Shown: positions 25,493-33,462, numbered from the stretch's first letter. The stretch: 35,129 nt of DNA from Pseudomonadota bacterium (GCA_018897415.1 JAHIKR010000064.1:1-35129); one strand, 5' to 3'. Notes: generated by a model not told the origin, from the letters alone. Numbers and translations: made by a program.

Positions 25493-26056
25493 ATGTGCCG
25501 GGTGTATAACAACGGTAATAATGTTTTTTGGATAATGGGTCCCACAGCGAGCGGTAAAACGACTTTAGCCAATATCATTCTATCAAAGTTACGGGAAAAT
25601 GATACACTGGCTATTCATTATGATGGCGATGAGGTGCGAGATTTCTTTGGTCTGAGTCTTGGCTTCGAAAAAGCGGACCGGCTGAAGGTTGTCAAGACGA
25701 TTGTTCATCTTTCAAACAAGGCCATTGATGCCGGCCTAAACGTAATTATTTCCGCTTTAACTGCTAACCAGGATGCACGGGATTATGTGATACGGAATGT
25801 GAAAAATTTAATACTTATTTATCTTGAATGTAGCATCAAAAAATGTATGCAAAGGGACACTAAGGGCCTCTACGAAAAAGCGGCAAATAAAGAAATAAAC
25901 ACCGTTATCGGTTATAATGATGAATACTTGGCGCCGGAAAATCCAGATATTATCATTAATACAGATGAGAAATCGGTTGAAAGCAGTGCTCTCGATCTTA
26001 TGGAACGACTTCGCGAGCGTGGAATTATAAAAAAACCTTTCCAGAATTTAATCTAA
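25493..26056 (+). CDS. APS-kinase-like (CysC family) kinase
   Basis: A 187-aa P-loop kinase of adenylylsulfate kinase size and layout: Walker A GPTASGKTT (16-24), DGDEVR (44-49; usually DGDNVR), LGFEKADR (56-63) and RDTKGLYEKA, then APENPDIIINTDE near the end. The APS-binding helix normally continues DRxxNIRR; here it reads DRLKVVKT, so the Asn and paired Arg are gone. No ATP sulfurylase, PAPS reductase or recognisable sulfotransferase is in the window. CysC-fold kinases are known to be recruited to other capsule chemistry, for example the CDP-phosphoramidate kinase of the Campylobacter O-methyl phosphoramidate pathway (from memory). It probably pairs with the pyruvate-kinase-like gene 55 bp upstream. 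Confidence 0.82.
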   Translation: MCRVYNNGNNVFWIMGPTASGKTTLANIILSKLRENDTLAIHYDGDEVRDFFGLSLGFEKADRLKVVKTIVHLSNKAIDAGLNVIISALTANQDARDYVIRNVKNLILIYLECSIKKCMQRDTKGLYEKAANKEINTVIGYNDEYLAPENPDIIINTDEKSVESSALDLMERLRERGIIKKPFQNLI

Positions 26057-26081
26057 ATCTTCCATTAACAACAGGCTGCTA

Positions 26082-26144
26082 ATGAAGAACATTTTTTTAG
26101 ACCTAAAGATACGCTCCTCGCTATTGGGAAATTCTCAATCTTGA
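26082..26144 (+). pseudogene. 3' remnant of a wzx-like gene
   Basis: A frame opening at ATG 26082 encodes MKNIFLDLKIRSSLLGNSQS and stops. It matches the last residues of the intact flippase (DMLFNLKTRSLLGNSQS), with one extra codon and several substitutions. It is the tail of a second, slightly different wzx allele, left at the right border of the kinase module. Confidence 0.7.
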
Positions 26145-26175
26145 GTTAATGAGATCGCTGATGAGTTCTATTGTG
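26118..26175 (+). repeat. Direct repeat, copy 2
   Basis: Partner of 24298-24355 (54/58, same orientation, 1820 bp apart). It overlaps the start codon of the gene at 26149. A crossover between the copies would delete both kinase genes and rejoin wzx to that gene. Confidence 0.9.
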
Positions 26176-28023
26176 ATTATACATAGTCTATCACGTGCAC
26201 GGCATTTCTTGAGCACTCAGCCGCGTCACTTGCTTGGCAATGGACGTTATTTGGCCTTTCCGACTTCTACTACCCTAATGGTTATCAAGTTTTTGGAAGA
26301 TCTTGGTATAAAGGCGTTTCTTCCATGCCCTATTTCTAAAGAACGGCGCGACAAATTTCTGCGTGATTATATTGATATAATGGATGTACTGGCAGATCAA
26401 AACGGTCATGAGCTGCAATGGTGGGCTACCGATCTGGCTTCAAAAAATCGTTTTACTTCTCCTCTATTTGGGCTTCTAGATGCGCTTGTACGTTGCCATG
26501 ATGCTATAGACAAGGTATCTGGACAAAGACAATTGTTAGTTCTTATCCATCCGCCCTGGCCGGTAGTGCTTTCCCTGGAAAACTCAGCCAAGATTTGTGA
26601 GTGGGACTTGAAGATTCTATCATCGCCTATTTCAAAGTACCTTGCTCGATATCGAGGCAAGGCTAAAACATGGATGAGTGTTCTTATGGGGGGTTTTTCT
26701 TCTCTCTTTCGCATTTGGGAAACAAGACGTTGCTTCGGACTAATGCATAGGAAGAAAGAAAAAAATAAGCCGATTTATTTAATAAAGAGTTTTGTATATC
26801 CTGGCTCATTTTCCAAAGATGGTCTCTTTCATGACCCTTTTTTTGGAAAACTGTCGGAATTCCTCAAAAGGTCGATAGGGGATAAGGTTGACATTCTTAC
26901 TGTAGCTGTTGGCGCAGAAAATAGGAATGAATGTTATCAACGGATGAAGTCTCTTAAAGGACAACAGGTTGTTCCGTTGGAAGCGTTTTTGAGGTATTCT
27001 GATGTCCTTAAGGCGCTTCTGCATATATGGTGGAGTTGTATTACCAAACCGTTTCGGATGGTGACCAAATTGTCTTTTCTTGGAAACGAAATTTCAGGCC
27101 TGGTAAAAGAGTGCCTTTCATCAGGTGGTTGGAGGATTAAGCTTTATCAATATTTACATTTGTTTGCTGCTGAGCAAATTGTCCGGACTTATCGGCTTTA
27201 CGCCTGTGCGTTAACATTTGAAGGGAACCCTTGGGAGCGTATGTTTGTCGAAGGACTGAGACGTCATTTTCCGGAAACGCCTATTTTTGGTTACCAGCAT
27301 TCAGTTGTCCCTCAAGCTGCTGCCGGGGTTTTTATCAGCCCGAGAGAAAAAAAATACTCCCCCTTGCCATCCATTGTATTAACCACGGGTGATGTCCCAG
27401 CCGGCATTATGCGGCATTACGGAATGTTATCCGACGATAGTATTCGGCCATCGTGCGCTTTACGTTATGACTATCTTTATAATATAAATTATAGGGAGAG
27501 TGGGGAGCAGAGTAGATTTCTTGTGCTTGTGGCCTTAGAAGGTGTTCTGGAGGTGCTTCCTCTGCTTGAATATGTGTTTGATCAGGCTCCAAAATGCTCA
27601 GATGCCATTTTCCGCATTCGCGCACATCCGGTAATGCCTTTGCCGGAAATTCTAAGTAAACTAGGCAGGAGGATAGACCCGGAGGGGAATATTGAGACTT
27701 CCTCAGGTGGGACGGTGGCCAGTGATGTAGAGAAGAGTTCTGCAATTCTCTACTGGGGGACAACCGTGGCATTAGAAGCTTTAATGATGGGGAAGCCTCT
27801 AATACACTTTGATCGGGGTGATTTGCTCAGCTATGACCCCTTGTTCGAATTTAACGATTTCAAGTGGACCGTAGGAAAAAACAAGGATCTTCACACTATT
27901 CTGGAAGAAATCCGAAACCTGCCTGATGAAAAGCATGCTGTTTTGAGTGAGATAGGAAGAAACTATATTAGTTCGTATTTTAATAAAGTTAATGAAAAAT
28001 CCATAAGCAAATTCCTTCCTTAA
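26149..28023 (+). CDS. Large probable GT-B glycosyltransferase of unrecognised family
   Basis: A 624-aa soluble-looking protein I cannot name. The N-terminal ~130 residues (SRARHFLSTQPRHLL, then LEDLGIKAFLPCP) may form one Rossmann-like half. The C-terminal half has the flow of a GT-B donor domain: ETPIFGYQHSVVPQ, IVLTTGDVPAGIMRHYG, FRIRAHPVMPLPEILSKLG, VEKSSAILYWGTTVALEALMMGKPLIHFD. The last follows the Ser/Thr-x-x-x-E-A-x-x-x-G-x-P pattern that binds the donor phosphate in many surface-carbohydrate transferases. ATG 26149 and 26161 are both possible, with no strong ribosome site. Its first nine codons are duplicated downstream of wzx, indicating that it was once wzx's direct neighbour. Confidence 0.6.
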   Translation: MRSLMSSIVIIHSLSRARHFLSTQPRHLLGNGRYLAFPTSTTLMVIKFLEDLGIKAFLPCPISKERRDKFLRDYIDIMDVLADQNGHELQWWATDLASKNRFTSPLFGLLDALVRCHDAIDKVSGQRQLLVLIHPPWPVVLSLENSAKICEWDLKILSSPISKYLARYRGKAKTWMSVLMGGFSSLFRIWETRRCFGLMHRKKEKNKPIYLIKSFVYPGSFSKDGLFHDPFFGKLSEFLKRSIGDKVDILTVAVGAENRNECYQRMKSLKGQQVVPLEAFLRYSDVLKALLHIWWSCITKPFRMVTKLSFLGNEISGLVKECLSSGGWRIKLYQYLHLFAAEQIVRTYRLYACALTFEGNPWERMFVEGLRRHFPETPIFGYQHSVVPQAAAGVFISPREKKYSPLPSIVLTTGDVPAGIMRHYGMLSDDSIRPSCALRYDYLYNINYRESGEQSRFLVLVALEGVLEVLPLLEYVFDQAPKCSDAIFRIRAHPVMPLPEILSKLGRRIDPEGNIETSSGGTVASDVEKSSAILYWGTTVALEALMMGKPLIHFDRGDLLSYDPLFEFNDFKWTVGKNKDLHTILEEIRNLPDEKHAVLSEIGRNYISSYFNKVNEKSISKFLP

Positions 28024-28051
28024 ATTCATTGGATATTGTTTCCCTTAAGGC

Positions 28052-28081
28052 TTGACAAATCGTTTGGTCTCTTCATATAAG
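28052..28081 (+). promoter_or_regulatory. Sigma70-like promoter ahead of the CBS-kdsA-kdsB operon
   Basis: A perfect TTGACA (28052-28057) is followed after 18 nt by TATAAG (28076-28081), or after 17 nt by ATATAA. It lies in the 290-bp gap after the gene at 26149, about 230 bp before the CBS gene, so a long leader would precede that gene. The rest of the gap (28082-28300) shows no gene. It contains TGAGACCTTCATTTT, reminiscent of the MITE ends elsewhere but without a matching partner. Confidence 0.5.
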
Positions 28082-28313
28082 CTGGATGAATTTTTTTTAC
28101 AATTTTGAGTAGCGGGTGCCACTGATATGAACAAGACATTGAGGGGGAAACACGTTTGTTGAAAAAGTTTCATAAAATGAGACCTTCATTTTCGTACGAG
28201 AAATGGCAAGGAGAGCGAAGTGGATACGCCACTGAGACAATTACATAGGTGGCATCTTAGAACATTAGTTTTAAGGTTTTGGAGTTTGTAAATTAGCTCA
28301 GGAGGTATAGAAT

Positions 28314-28703
28314 ATGAAAAGAATAACTGAGATTATGCGGTCAGGAGAAAATAATGCAGTATCAAATAAGGATGCCTGTTTTAGAGAAGTCTTGGAGATA
28401 ATGGATGCCAAGCGTCTTGGTGTGGTTTGTATTGTGGATGAGGGAAAACTGATAGGAATAGTGACTGACGGAGATCTCAGACGACTCATTCTAAAAACAC
28501 AGGATACCTTGCCTGACCTTTTTATGAAGAAAGTTAACAAGATTATGACTCTAAACCCAAAAGTTATCTCATCTGAGGCAAGTCTTGAAGATTGCCTTAA
28601 TATGTTAAAAAAACACAGATTTTGGGTTATTCCGGTGGTTAATGAAGAGCAGATGCTTCTGGGAGTTGTGCATATGCAGGATCTGCTTGAAGCACTGATA
28701 TAG
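28314..28703 (+). CDS. Stand-alone tandem CBS-domain protein, KdsD C-terminus-like
   Basis: A 129-aa protein made of two CBS motifs and nothing else. The sequence (SGENNAVSNKDACFREVLEIMDAKRLG, IGIVTDGDLRRLIL, LGVVHMQDLLEAL) closely follows the C-terminal half of D-arabinose-5-phosphate isomerase KdsD/GutQ, including the TDGDLRR hallmark. The SIS catalytic domain is absent and not found nearby. It may bind a nucleotide or sugar phosphate and regulate the Kdo branch, or be a surviving half of a split kdsD. A strong AGGAGGT precedes the ATG, and kdsA follows 9 bp after its stop, so it is co-translated with the Kdo genes. Confidence 0.85.
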   Translation: MKRITEIMRSGENNAVSNKDACFREVLEIMDAKRLGVVCIVDEGKLIGIVTDGDLRRLILKTQDTLPDLFMKKVNKIMTLNPKVISSEASLEDCLNMLKKHRFWVIPVVNEEQMLLGVVHMQDLLEALI

Positions 28704-28712
28704 GGAGAAGAC

Positions 28713-29570
28713 ATGATAAAAGACGTCCATATTGGAAAGGAACGTGTAGAAAAAGTTGTTGTTGGAGAAAACGAGCCATTGACTCTGATTGCCGGTCCGT
28801 GTGCGATTGAATCAGAAGAACATTCGCTACGAATGGCAGAGGCTATTCAGGAAATAACCAAAAGACTCAAAATTCAATTCGTCTTCAAGTCTTGTTATGA
28901 TAAAGATTGCAGAAGTTCTATTAAAAGTTACCATGGGATTGGTGTTACCAAAGGGCTTGCGATATTGAGAAAAGTCCGTGAGACTTTCCATGTTCCGGTC
29001 ACCGCAGATGTAAGCAATGTTGCCTTGGTGAGCGAGGTGGCCGAAGTTGTTGATCTCATACAGATTCCAGCCTATCTCAGCCGTCAAACACATTTACTGG
29101 TCTCCGCCGGCGAAACCGGCCTCCCTATTCATATCAAAAAGGGACAGTTTCTAAGTCCATGGAATATGAAAAATGCGGCCATTAAGGTCGAGTCCACTGG
29201 AAATCGTAACATTATCCTGACGGATCGGGGGACATTTTTCGGATATAACATGCTTGTAACCGATATGCGTTGCTTTAGAATCATGCGAGACTCCGGTTAC
29301 CCCGTGTGTTATGATGCTACGCACAGCATTCAAATGCCTGGTAGCCTTGGAACTTCCAGTGGTGGGCAAAGAGAGTTCATTCCTGATCTTACAAGGGCTG
29401 CCATGGGAGCCGGTGCTAACGCTCTGTTCATTGAAGTGCACGACAATCCTCAAAGTGCCCTGTGCGATGCCACGACACAACTCCCTTTGAAATTTCTGGA
29501 GGCTTTGCTCATACAGGCAAAGGCAATATACGATTTGGTCCGTCAGTTTCCGGAATTAGAAATCAATTAG
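28713..29570 (+). CDS. kdsA: 3-deoxy-D-manno-octulosonate 8-phosphate synthase KdsA
   Basis: Condenses arabinose-5-phosphate with PEP to Kdo-8-phosphate in the cytosol. 285 aa, normal length. Landmarks: LTLIAGPCAIESEEHSL, FVFKSCYDKDCRSSIKSYHG, VPVTADVSN, IQIPAYLSRQTHLL, VCYDATHSIQMPG and FIEVHDNPQSALCD. The Cys30 of GPC marks the metal-dependent class (Aquifex-type, where metal-independent enzymes such as E. coli's have Asn). YDKDCRSS replaces the common FDKANRSS, a variation near the substrate site worth noting. AGGGAGA ribosome site. It sits between the CBS protein and KdsB, forming a Kdo-type module inside the polysaccharide locus. Confidence 0.92.
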   Translation: MIKDVHIGKERVEKVVVGENEPLTLIAGPCAIESEEHSLRMAEAIQEITKRLKIQFVFKSCYDKDCRSSIKSYHGIGVTKGLAILRKVRETFHVPVTADVSNVALVSEVAEVVDLIQIPAYLSRQTHLLVSAGETGLPIHIKKGQFLSPWNMKNAAIKVESTGNRNIILTDRGTFFGYNMLVTDMRCFRIMRDSGYPVCYDATHSIQMPGSLGTSSGGQREFIPDLTRAAMGAGANALFIEVHDNPQSALCDATTQLPLKFLEALLIQAKAIYDLVRQFPELEIN

Positions 29571-29618
29571 TTGCATTTTAAATAAACCATAACGCAGAGA
29601 ACTAGTCGAAGGAGAAAA

Positions 29619-30389
29619 ATGAAAAAAAGAGTTGTAGCTGTTATTCCTGCCCGCATGGGATCATCCAGATTTCCGGGTAAACCGCTAGCTATGATCCTCA
29701 ATTTGCCCATGATCGAGCATGTGCGCAGAAGGGTTTGCCTTTCCGACGTCATAGACGATGTCTATGTAGCTACATGCGACCAAGAGATCTTCGATGTCGT
29801 CATCCGTTTTGGCGGTAAAACGGTCATGACCAAGAATACCCATGAACGCTGTACGGACAGAGTTGAGGAGGCAGCTCACGAGATTGACCTGGATATTGCC
29901 GTTATGGTTCAGGGAGATGAGCCTCTATTTATGCCGGAGGCTCTCGCCAAGCTGGTTGAACCAATGCTTGTTGATGATTTGCTGCCATGCACAAATCTAA
30001 TTTCAGTGATTCATAATGATGAAGATTTATCCGATGTGGATATCGTAAAAACTGTGCTGGATGAGAAGGGCTTTGTTATGTATTTTTCAAGGTCTCCTGT
30101 TCCACATATACGCGTCCAAAACGACTGCCCACTCTTTCGCCAAACGGGAGTTTCTGCCTTTACAAAGTCCTTTCTGCATACCTATTCCAAGCTTCAGCCT
30201 ACGATGCTTGAGGTGGCGGAGTCCGTAGATTTTTTGCGTATTATAGGGCACCGATATCCGATCAAAGGAGTCATATACGATCGCGTCTTAGTAGGAGTGG
30301 ATCGTCCCGATGATATTGGTAAGGTTGAGAAAATTCTGAGCGAGGATCCTGAACAAAAAACACTCTATGAGAGAATACTGAATATATGA
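29619..30389 (+). CDS. kdsB: CMP-Kdo synthetase KdsB
   Basis: Activates Kdo or a close relative with CTP to the CMP sugar. 256 aa. The N-terminal VAVIPARMGSSRFPGKPLAM is the nucleotide-binding signature; VMVQGDEPLFMPEAL carries the metal-binding Asp; FSRSPVPHIR and GVSAFTKSFLHTYSKL follow, and VDRPDDIGKVEKIL closes the protein, all in family order. A clear AAGGAG precedes the ATG. The stop overlaps the start of the broken dehydrogenase gene (ATGA). Variants of KdsB act on 8-amino-Kdo in some bacteria, so the exact sugar acid is open. Confidence 0.9.
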   Translation: MKKRVVAVIPARMGSSRFPGKPLAMILNLPMIEHVRRRVCLSDVIDDVYVATCDQEIFDVVIRFGGKTVMTKNTHERCTDRVEEAAHEIDLDIAVMVQGDEPLFMPEALAKLVEPMLVDDLLPCTNLISVIHNDEDLSDVDIVKTVLDEKGFVMYFSRSPVPHIRVQNDCPLFRQTGVSAFTKSFLHTYSKLQPTMLEVAESVDFLRIIGHRYPIKGVIYDRVLVGVDRPDDIGKVEKILSEDPEQKTLYERILNI

Positions 30390-30595
30390 ACAAAAAAATA
30401 TTTGTAGCCTTATCAACTTTTGCTGAGTATGGGGATGACCCGTTAAAACTTCTTGAAGAAAGCGGGTTAGAGTATTCTTTGAACTCCTTGGGCCGTCGGA
30501 TTGTCCGGGAGGAAATCATCGAGATGGGCAAAGACGCGACCTGGATTGTTGCTGGAGTTGAGCCTTACAATACCCATATGAGGAGGTATATTTAA
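30386..30595 (+). pseudogene. N-terminal fragment of a D-2-hydroxyacid dehydrogenase (SerA-like)
   Basis: About 60 residues (KKIFVALSTFAEYGDDPLKLLEE, SLGRRIVREEIIEM, DATWIVAGVEPYN) match the N-terminal substrate-domain half of phosphoglycerate-dehydrogenase-like enzymes, which normally exceed 300 residues. Homology stops around 30575, the frame adds THMRRYI and ends, and the whole NAD-binding domain is missing. The start overlaps the kdsB stop, so the gene was once co-translated with kdsB and probably worked on the Kdo branch. The break coincides with the start of an AT-rich radical SAM gene 5 bp downstream, which probably replaced the rest. Confidence 0.78.
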
Positions 30596-30600
30596 ATCGT

Positions 30601-31995
30601 ATGAATATTCTTTTTGTTATCACAAATATTAATGGTACTTATAACGATGCTTATTCTTTTGGATTAGCTTCAATAGCAAGCATTACAAGAGATAAAGGGT
30701 TTAATTATGATATTAAGGTTATTAATAAAATTGAAGATTATGATGACTTATTTGATGCAGTTGAAAGGATAAAACCAAAAGTAATCGGATATTCAAGTGT
30801 ATCTTCTCAATTTATGTTTGTAAAAGATATTTCATCAAAAATAAAGGCAAGATTTCATGATAACATAATACAGGTTTGCGGTGGTATTCATCCAACAATT
30901 TATCCTGAATGTATCCTTGAAACGGAAATGATAGACGGTATTTTTATAGGTGAAGCAGAATATGCATTTTCTGATTTTTTGGATAGGGTATCAAATGGTA
31001 TACCTTACAAAGATGTAAAGAATTTTGCATATAACAATAATGGCACTTTAGTGAAAAATAGTTTGTATCCGCTAGAAACTGAATTAGAAAAGCTCCCATT
31101 TCCTGAAAGGGAAAAATATGGATATGATCGATTCGTAAAGAGAGATGGAATTGCTCATTTCTTATTTGCTAGGGGATGCCCTTACAATTGCAGTTTTTGC
31201 TGTAATCAGGCTAAAGCGCAAACTTACAATATGCGCATAAATACACCAAGATACAGATCTCCTGAAAGCTCCATTGAAGAGATTAAGCGGTTGTTAAAGA
31301 AATTCTCTTTTAGTAAAATTTTTATTTCAGATGATACATTTGGTGTAAATAAAAAATGGATGAGAGAATTTTGCAATAAATATGCTAAAGAAATAAGATT
31401 GCCTCTATGCTGTCAACTGCGTGTTAATATAGTGAACGAAGAAATAATGGAATATCTAAAACTAGCTGGATGTGTTCATGTTACCTGTGGTGTGGAATCA
31501 GGAAATACCTATATAAGAAAAGAAATAATGAAAAAAAACTATAGTGAAAAACAGATTGTCAACGCATATTCTTTATTTAAAAAATATGGAATGACATCAA
31601 ATGTCACAAATATTATAGGAGTTCCACAAGATACTGTTGATACTATTTGGGACACCATCAAATTAAATAGAAAAATTAATCCTACAAGTAGTGGAGTAAA
31701 CATCTTTTATCCGTATCGTGGAACAGAGCTTGGAAATTATTGTTTTAAAAAAGGCTTGATCGATGAAGATATATTTAATAAATTTAGTACAGAACGCAGA
31801 GAGTCTTGTTTGAATTTTCCTGCTGAATTTAAGAAAAAACTTGTCTATTTCCATAGAAATTGGCAATTGCTTGTATATAAACACAGACCATTAAAATTTT
31901 TATATTACTCTTTACTAAAATACATGCCAACACCTTTATTGAATACTCTTAGATTTATAAAAAGAAGGCTCTATATGGTGTTTCCAGGGTGGTGA
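30601..31995 (+). CDS. B12-binding-domain radical SAM protein (short)
   Basis: A 464-aa protein. The N-terminal cobalamin-binding-like domain contains VIGYSSVSSQFMF and VCGGIHPTIYPE, the classic GGxHPTxxPE signature. The radical SAM domain has ARGCPYNCSFCCNQAK, where Cys193, Cys197 and Cys200 bind the 4Fe-4S cluster, then FISDDTFGVNKKWM and CGVESGNTYIRKEIMKK. It ends in a basic tail (FIKRRLYMVFPGW). Enzymes of this class carry out methylations and other radical chemistry; the substrate is unknown and a sugar is a guess. AGGAGG lies 14 nt before the ATG, inside the preceding gene fragment. Markedly AT-rich, like the other radical SAM gene, and also beside a truncated gene. The 262-bp gap that follows holds nothing I recognise. 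Confidence 0.85.
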   Translation: MNILFVITNINGTYNDAYSFGLASIASITRDKGFNYDIKVINKIEDYDDLFDAVERIKPKVIGYSSVSSQFMFVKDISSKIKARFHDNIIQVCGGIHPTIYPECILETEMIDGIFIGEAEYAFSDFLDRVSNGIPYKDVKNFAYNNNGTLVKNSLYPLETELEKLPFPEREKYGYDRFVKRDGIAHFLFARGCPYNCSFCCNQAKAQTYNMRINTPRYRSPESSIEEIKRLLKKFSFSKIFISDDTFGVNKKWMREFCNKYAKEIRLPLCCQLRVNIVNEEIMEYLKLAGCVHVTCGVESGNTYIRKEIMKKNYSEKQIVNAYSLFKKYGMTSNVTNIIGVPQDTVDTIWDTIKLNRKINPTSSGVNIFYPYRGTELGNYCFKKGLIDEDIFNKFSTERRESCLNFPAEFKKKLVYFHRNWQLLVYKHRPLKFLYYSLLKYMPTPLLNTLRFIKRRLYMVFPGW

Positions 31996-32257
31996 GGTAA
32001 TATCCTCATCCAGCCTATCCAATCCGCCGAGATTATTGTATGTAACCCGTTAGATTATTTATACTTTTTATCCTCTTCCTTAAAGAATACTACGATTATA
32101 GGTAATTATATCCTTATCATCGTTCCATATTATTTTTCCCTTGCACATTCCAGATGGTCGCTGATTGAATCGCATCTTACAAACAAATTGGAATTAGGTG
32201 ACTGACAGACAAAGCGTGATAGAATATGAGCAACATGATAACAAACGATATTGACTC

Positions 32258-33244
32258 ATGAACGATACCAGGCGAAAATATACAGGCAGGGATGTGGCCT
32301 TCATAATCCCTACAAAAGATCGCCCGGAAAAAGTTAAAAATGTTTTAGAGAGTATTGCATCACAGACAATGCTATGTGGCAGGCTAATCGTAGTAGATGG
32401 CGGGCAGAGTGTGAAAGATGTTGTGATGGGCTTTTCCGATAGTTTGCCAGTGGAATATTACGAGTGCCATCCTCCAGGCCAGATTCGTCAGAGAAATATT
32501 GGAATTTCAGTTATTGACGACCGAACACCTCTGGTCGGTTTTCTCGATGATGACATTGTATTGGAGCCGCGGGCGATAGAAGCAATGGTAGCTTTCTGGA
32601 ACAAGTGTGAACCTGATACTGCTGGTGTGTCATTTAATATTATCAATAACCCTTACAGCCATTCATGGATAAGAGCTATTATTGGTATGAGTTCACCACA
32701 ACAAGGTCAGGTGCTTCGTTCTGGATACAATGTTGCCACTTCACCTGTTGCTTCCGATTTAAAAGCCCAATGGCTGTGTGGAGGGGCGACAGTTTGGAAA
32801 AGAGAAATTCTCAGGGAGTATATTAATAAAGAGATATACGCTCGTTGGGCTATTTGTGAGGATCTTATTTTCAGCTACCCGATCGGAAAAAAATACCCCT
32901 TATATGTATGTGCTGATGCTAAGGTTAGACATGAACACGCATATGATCACATGGCTAAAATGAAGTATCGATATTATGGGCGCACTGTTACATTGTGGCG
33001 TTTATATTTTGTAGAGTCTCATATTGAACTTTCCAGAGCGTTCTATTTATGGATGTTGCTGGGTCAGATTACTGCTCGATGTATATCTGGTATCATTTCG
33101 TTTCGGGCAAGTGATATTGAATATGCTATTGGCCAGATAGAAGGTGTCGTAATTGGACTGACAGCAATACTTCGCGGTTCAAACCTCTTGTCCCTCTTGA
33201 ATGAAGATACTATTAGCAAACAAAAATGTCCCCTAAAGTCATAG
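32258..33244 (+). CDS. GT2 (GT-A) glycosyltransferase
   Basis: A 328-aa inverting-type GT-A transferase. The start VAFIIPTKDRPEKVKNVLESIASQ is the nucleotide-binding strand and helix; VGFLDDDIVLEPRAIEAM contains the DxD-type metal site; LCGGATVWKREIL and WAICEDLIFSYPIGKKY include the acceptor-side ED motif. The C-terminal ~80 residues have hydrophobic helices (FYLWMLLGQITARCISGIISF), so it may be anchored to the inner membrane. No strong ribosome site is visible. It is followed by a MITE and another transferase. Confidence 0.88.
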   Translation: MNDTRRKYTGRDVAFIIPTKDRPEKVKNVLESIASQTMLCGRLIVVDGGQSVKDVVMGFSDSLPVEYYECHPPGQIRQRNIGISVIDDRTPLVGFLDDDIVLEPRAIEAMVAFWNKCEPDTAGVSFNIINNPYSHSWIRAIIGMSSPQQGQVLRSGYNVATSPVASDLKAQWLCGGATVWKREILREYINKEIYARWAICEDLIFSYPIGKKYPLYVCADAKVRHEHAYDHMAKMKYRYYGRTVTLWRLYFVESHIELSRAFYLWMLLGQITARCISGIISFRASDIEYAIGQIEGVVIGLTAILRGSNLLSLLNEDTISKQKCPLKS

Positions 33245-33260
33245 ACCACAAGCCATAAAG

Positions 33261-33462
33261 TGAGACCTTTGAAAAACGCTTCCTTTATGTCATTCCCGCG
33301 AAGCTTGTCCTCGACCCGATCGGGGAGCGGGAATCTATAACTGATTGAGAATGCTTGTCCTCGACCTGATCGGGGACTGGATTCCCGTTTTCACGGGAAT
33401 GACGATCTTGTCCTCGACCTGATCGGGGATTAGACTATTTCTGGCAAAATTCAAAGGTCTCA
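33261..33462. mobile_element. MITE-like element with the same ends as the 167-bp pair but a different core
   Basis: It begins TGAGACCTTTGA and ends TCAAAGGTCTCA, a perfect 12-bp terminal inverted repeat shared in type with 4026-4192 and 34796-34962. The interior is unrelated to those: it has an outer palindrome (GTCATTCCCG and CGGGAATGAC) and three copies of CTTGTCCTCGACCTGATCGG-like sequence, starting at 33304, 33354 and 33407. No coding capacity. It fills the gap between two glycosyltransferases, so the downstream gene's translation start and leader come from its edge. Confidence 0.75.

Noticed and set aside
28175..28260. TGAGACCTTCATTTT as a fourth MITE end
   Set aside because: Only the first nine bases match the other ends and no inverted partner was found before 28313.
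31980..32020. TGAGG-TAATAT-CCTCA hairpin after the second radical SAM gene as a terminator
   Set aside because: The stem is only 5 bp and no T-run follows.
33304..33434. Three similar units spaced about 50 bp, resembling a tiny CRISPR array
   Set aside because: The units are imperfect and sit inside a palindromic MITE with inverted ends; no cas genes and no regular spacers.
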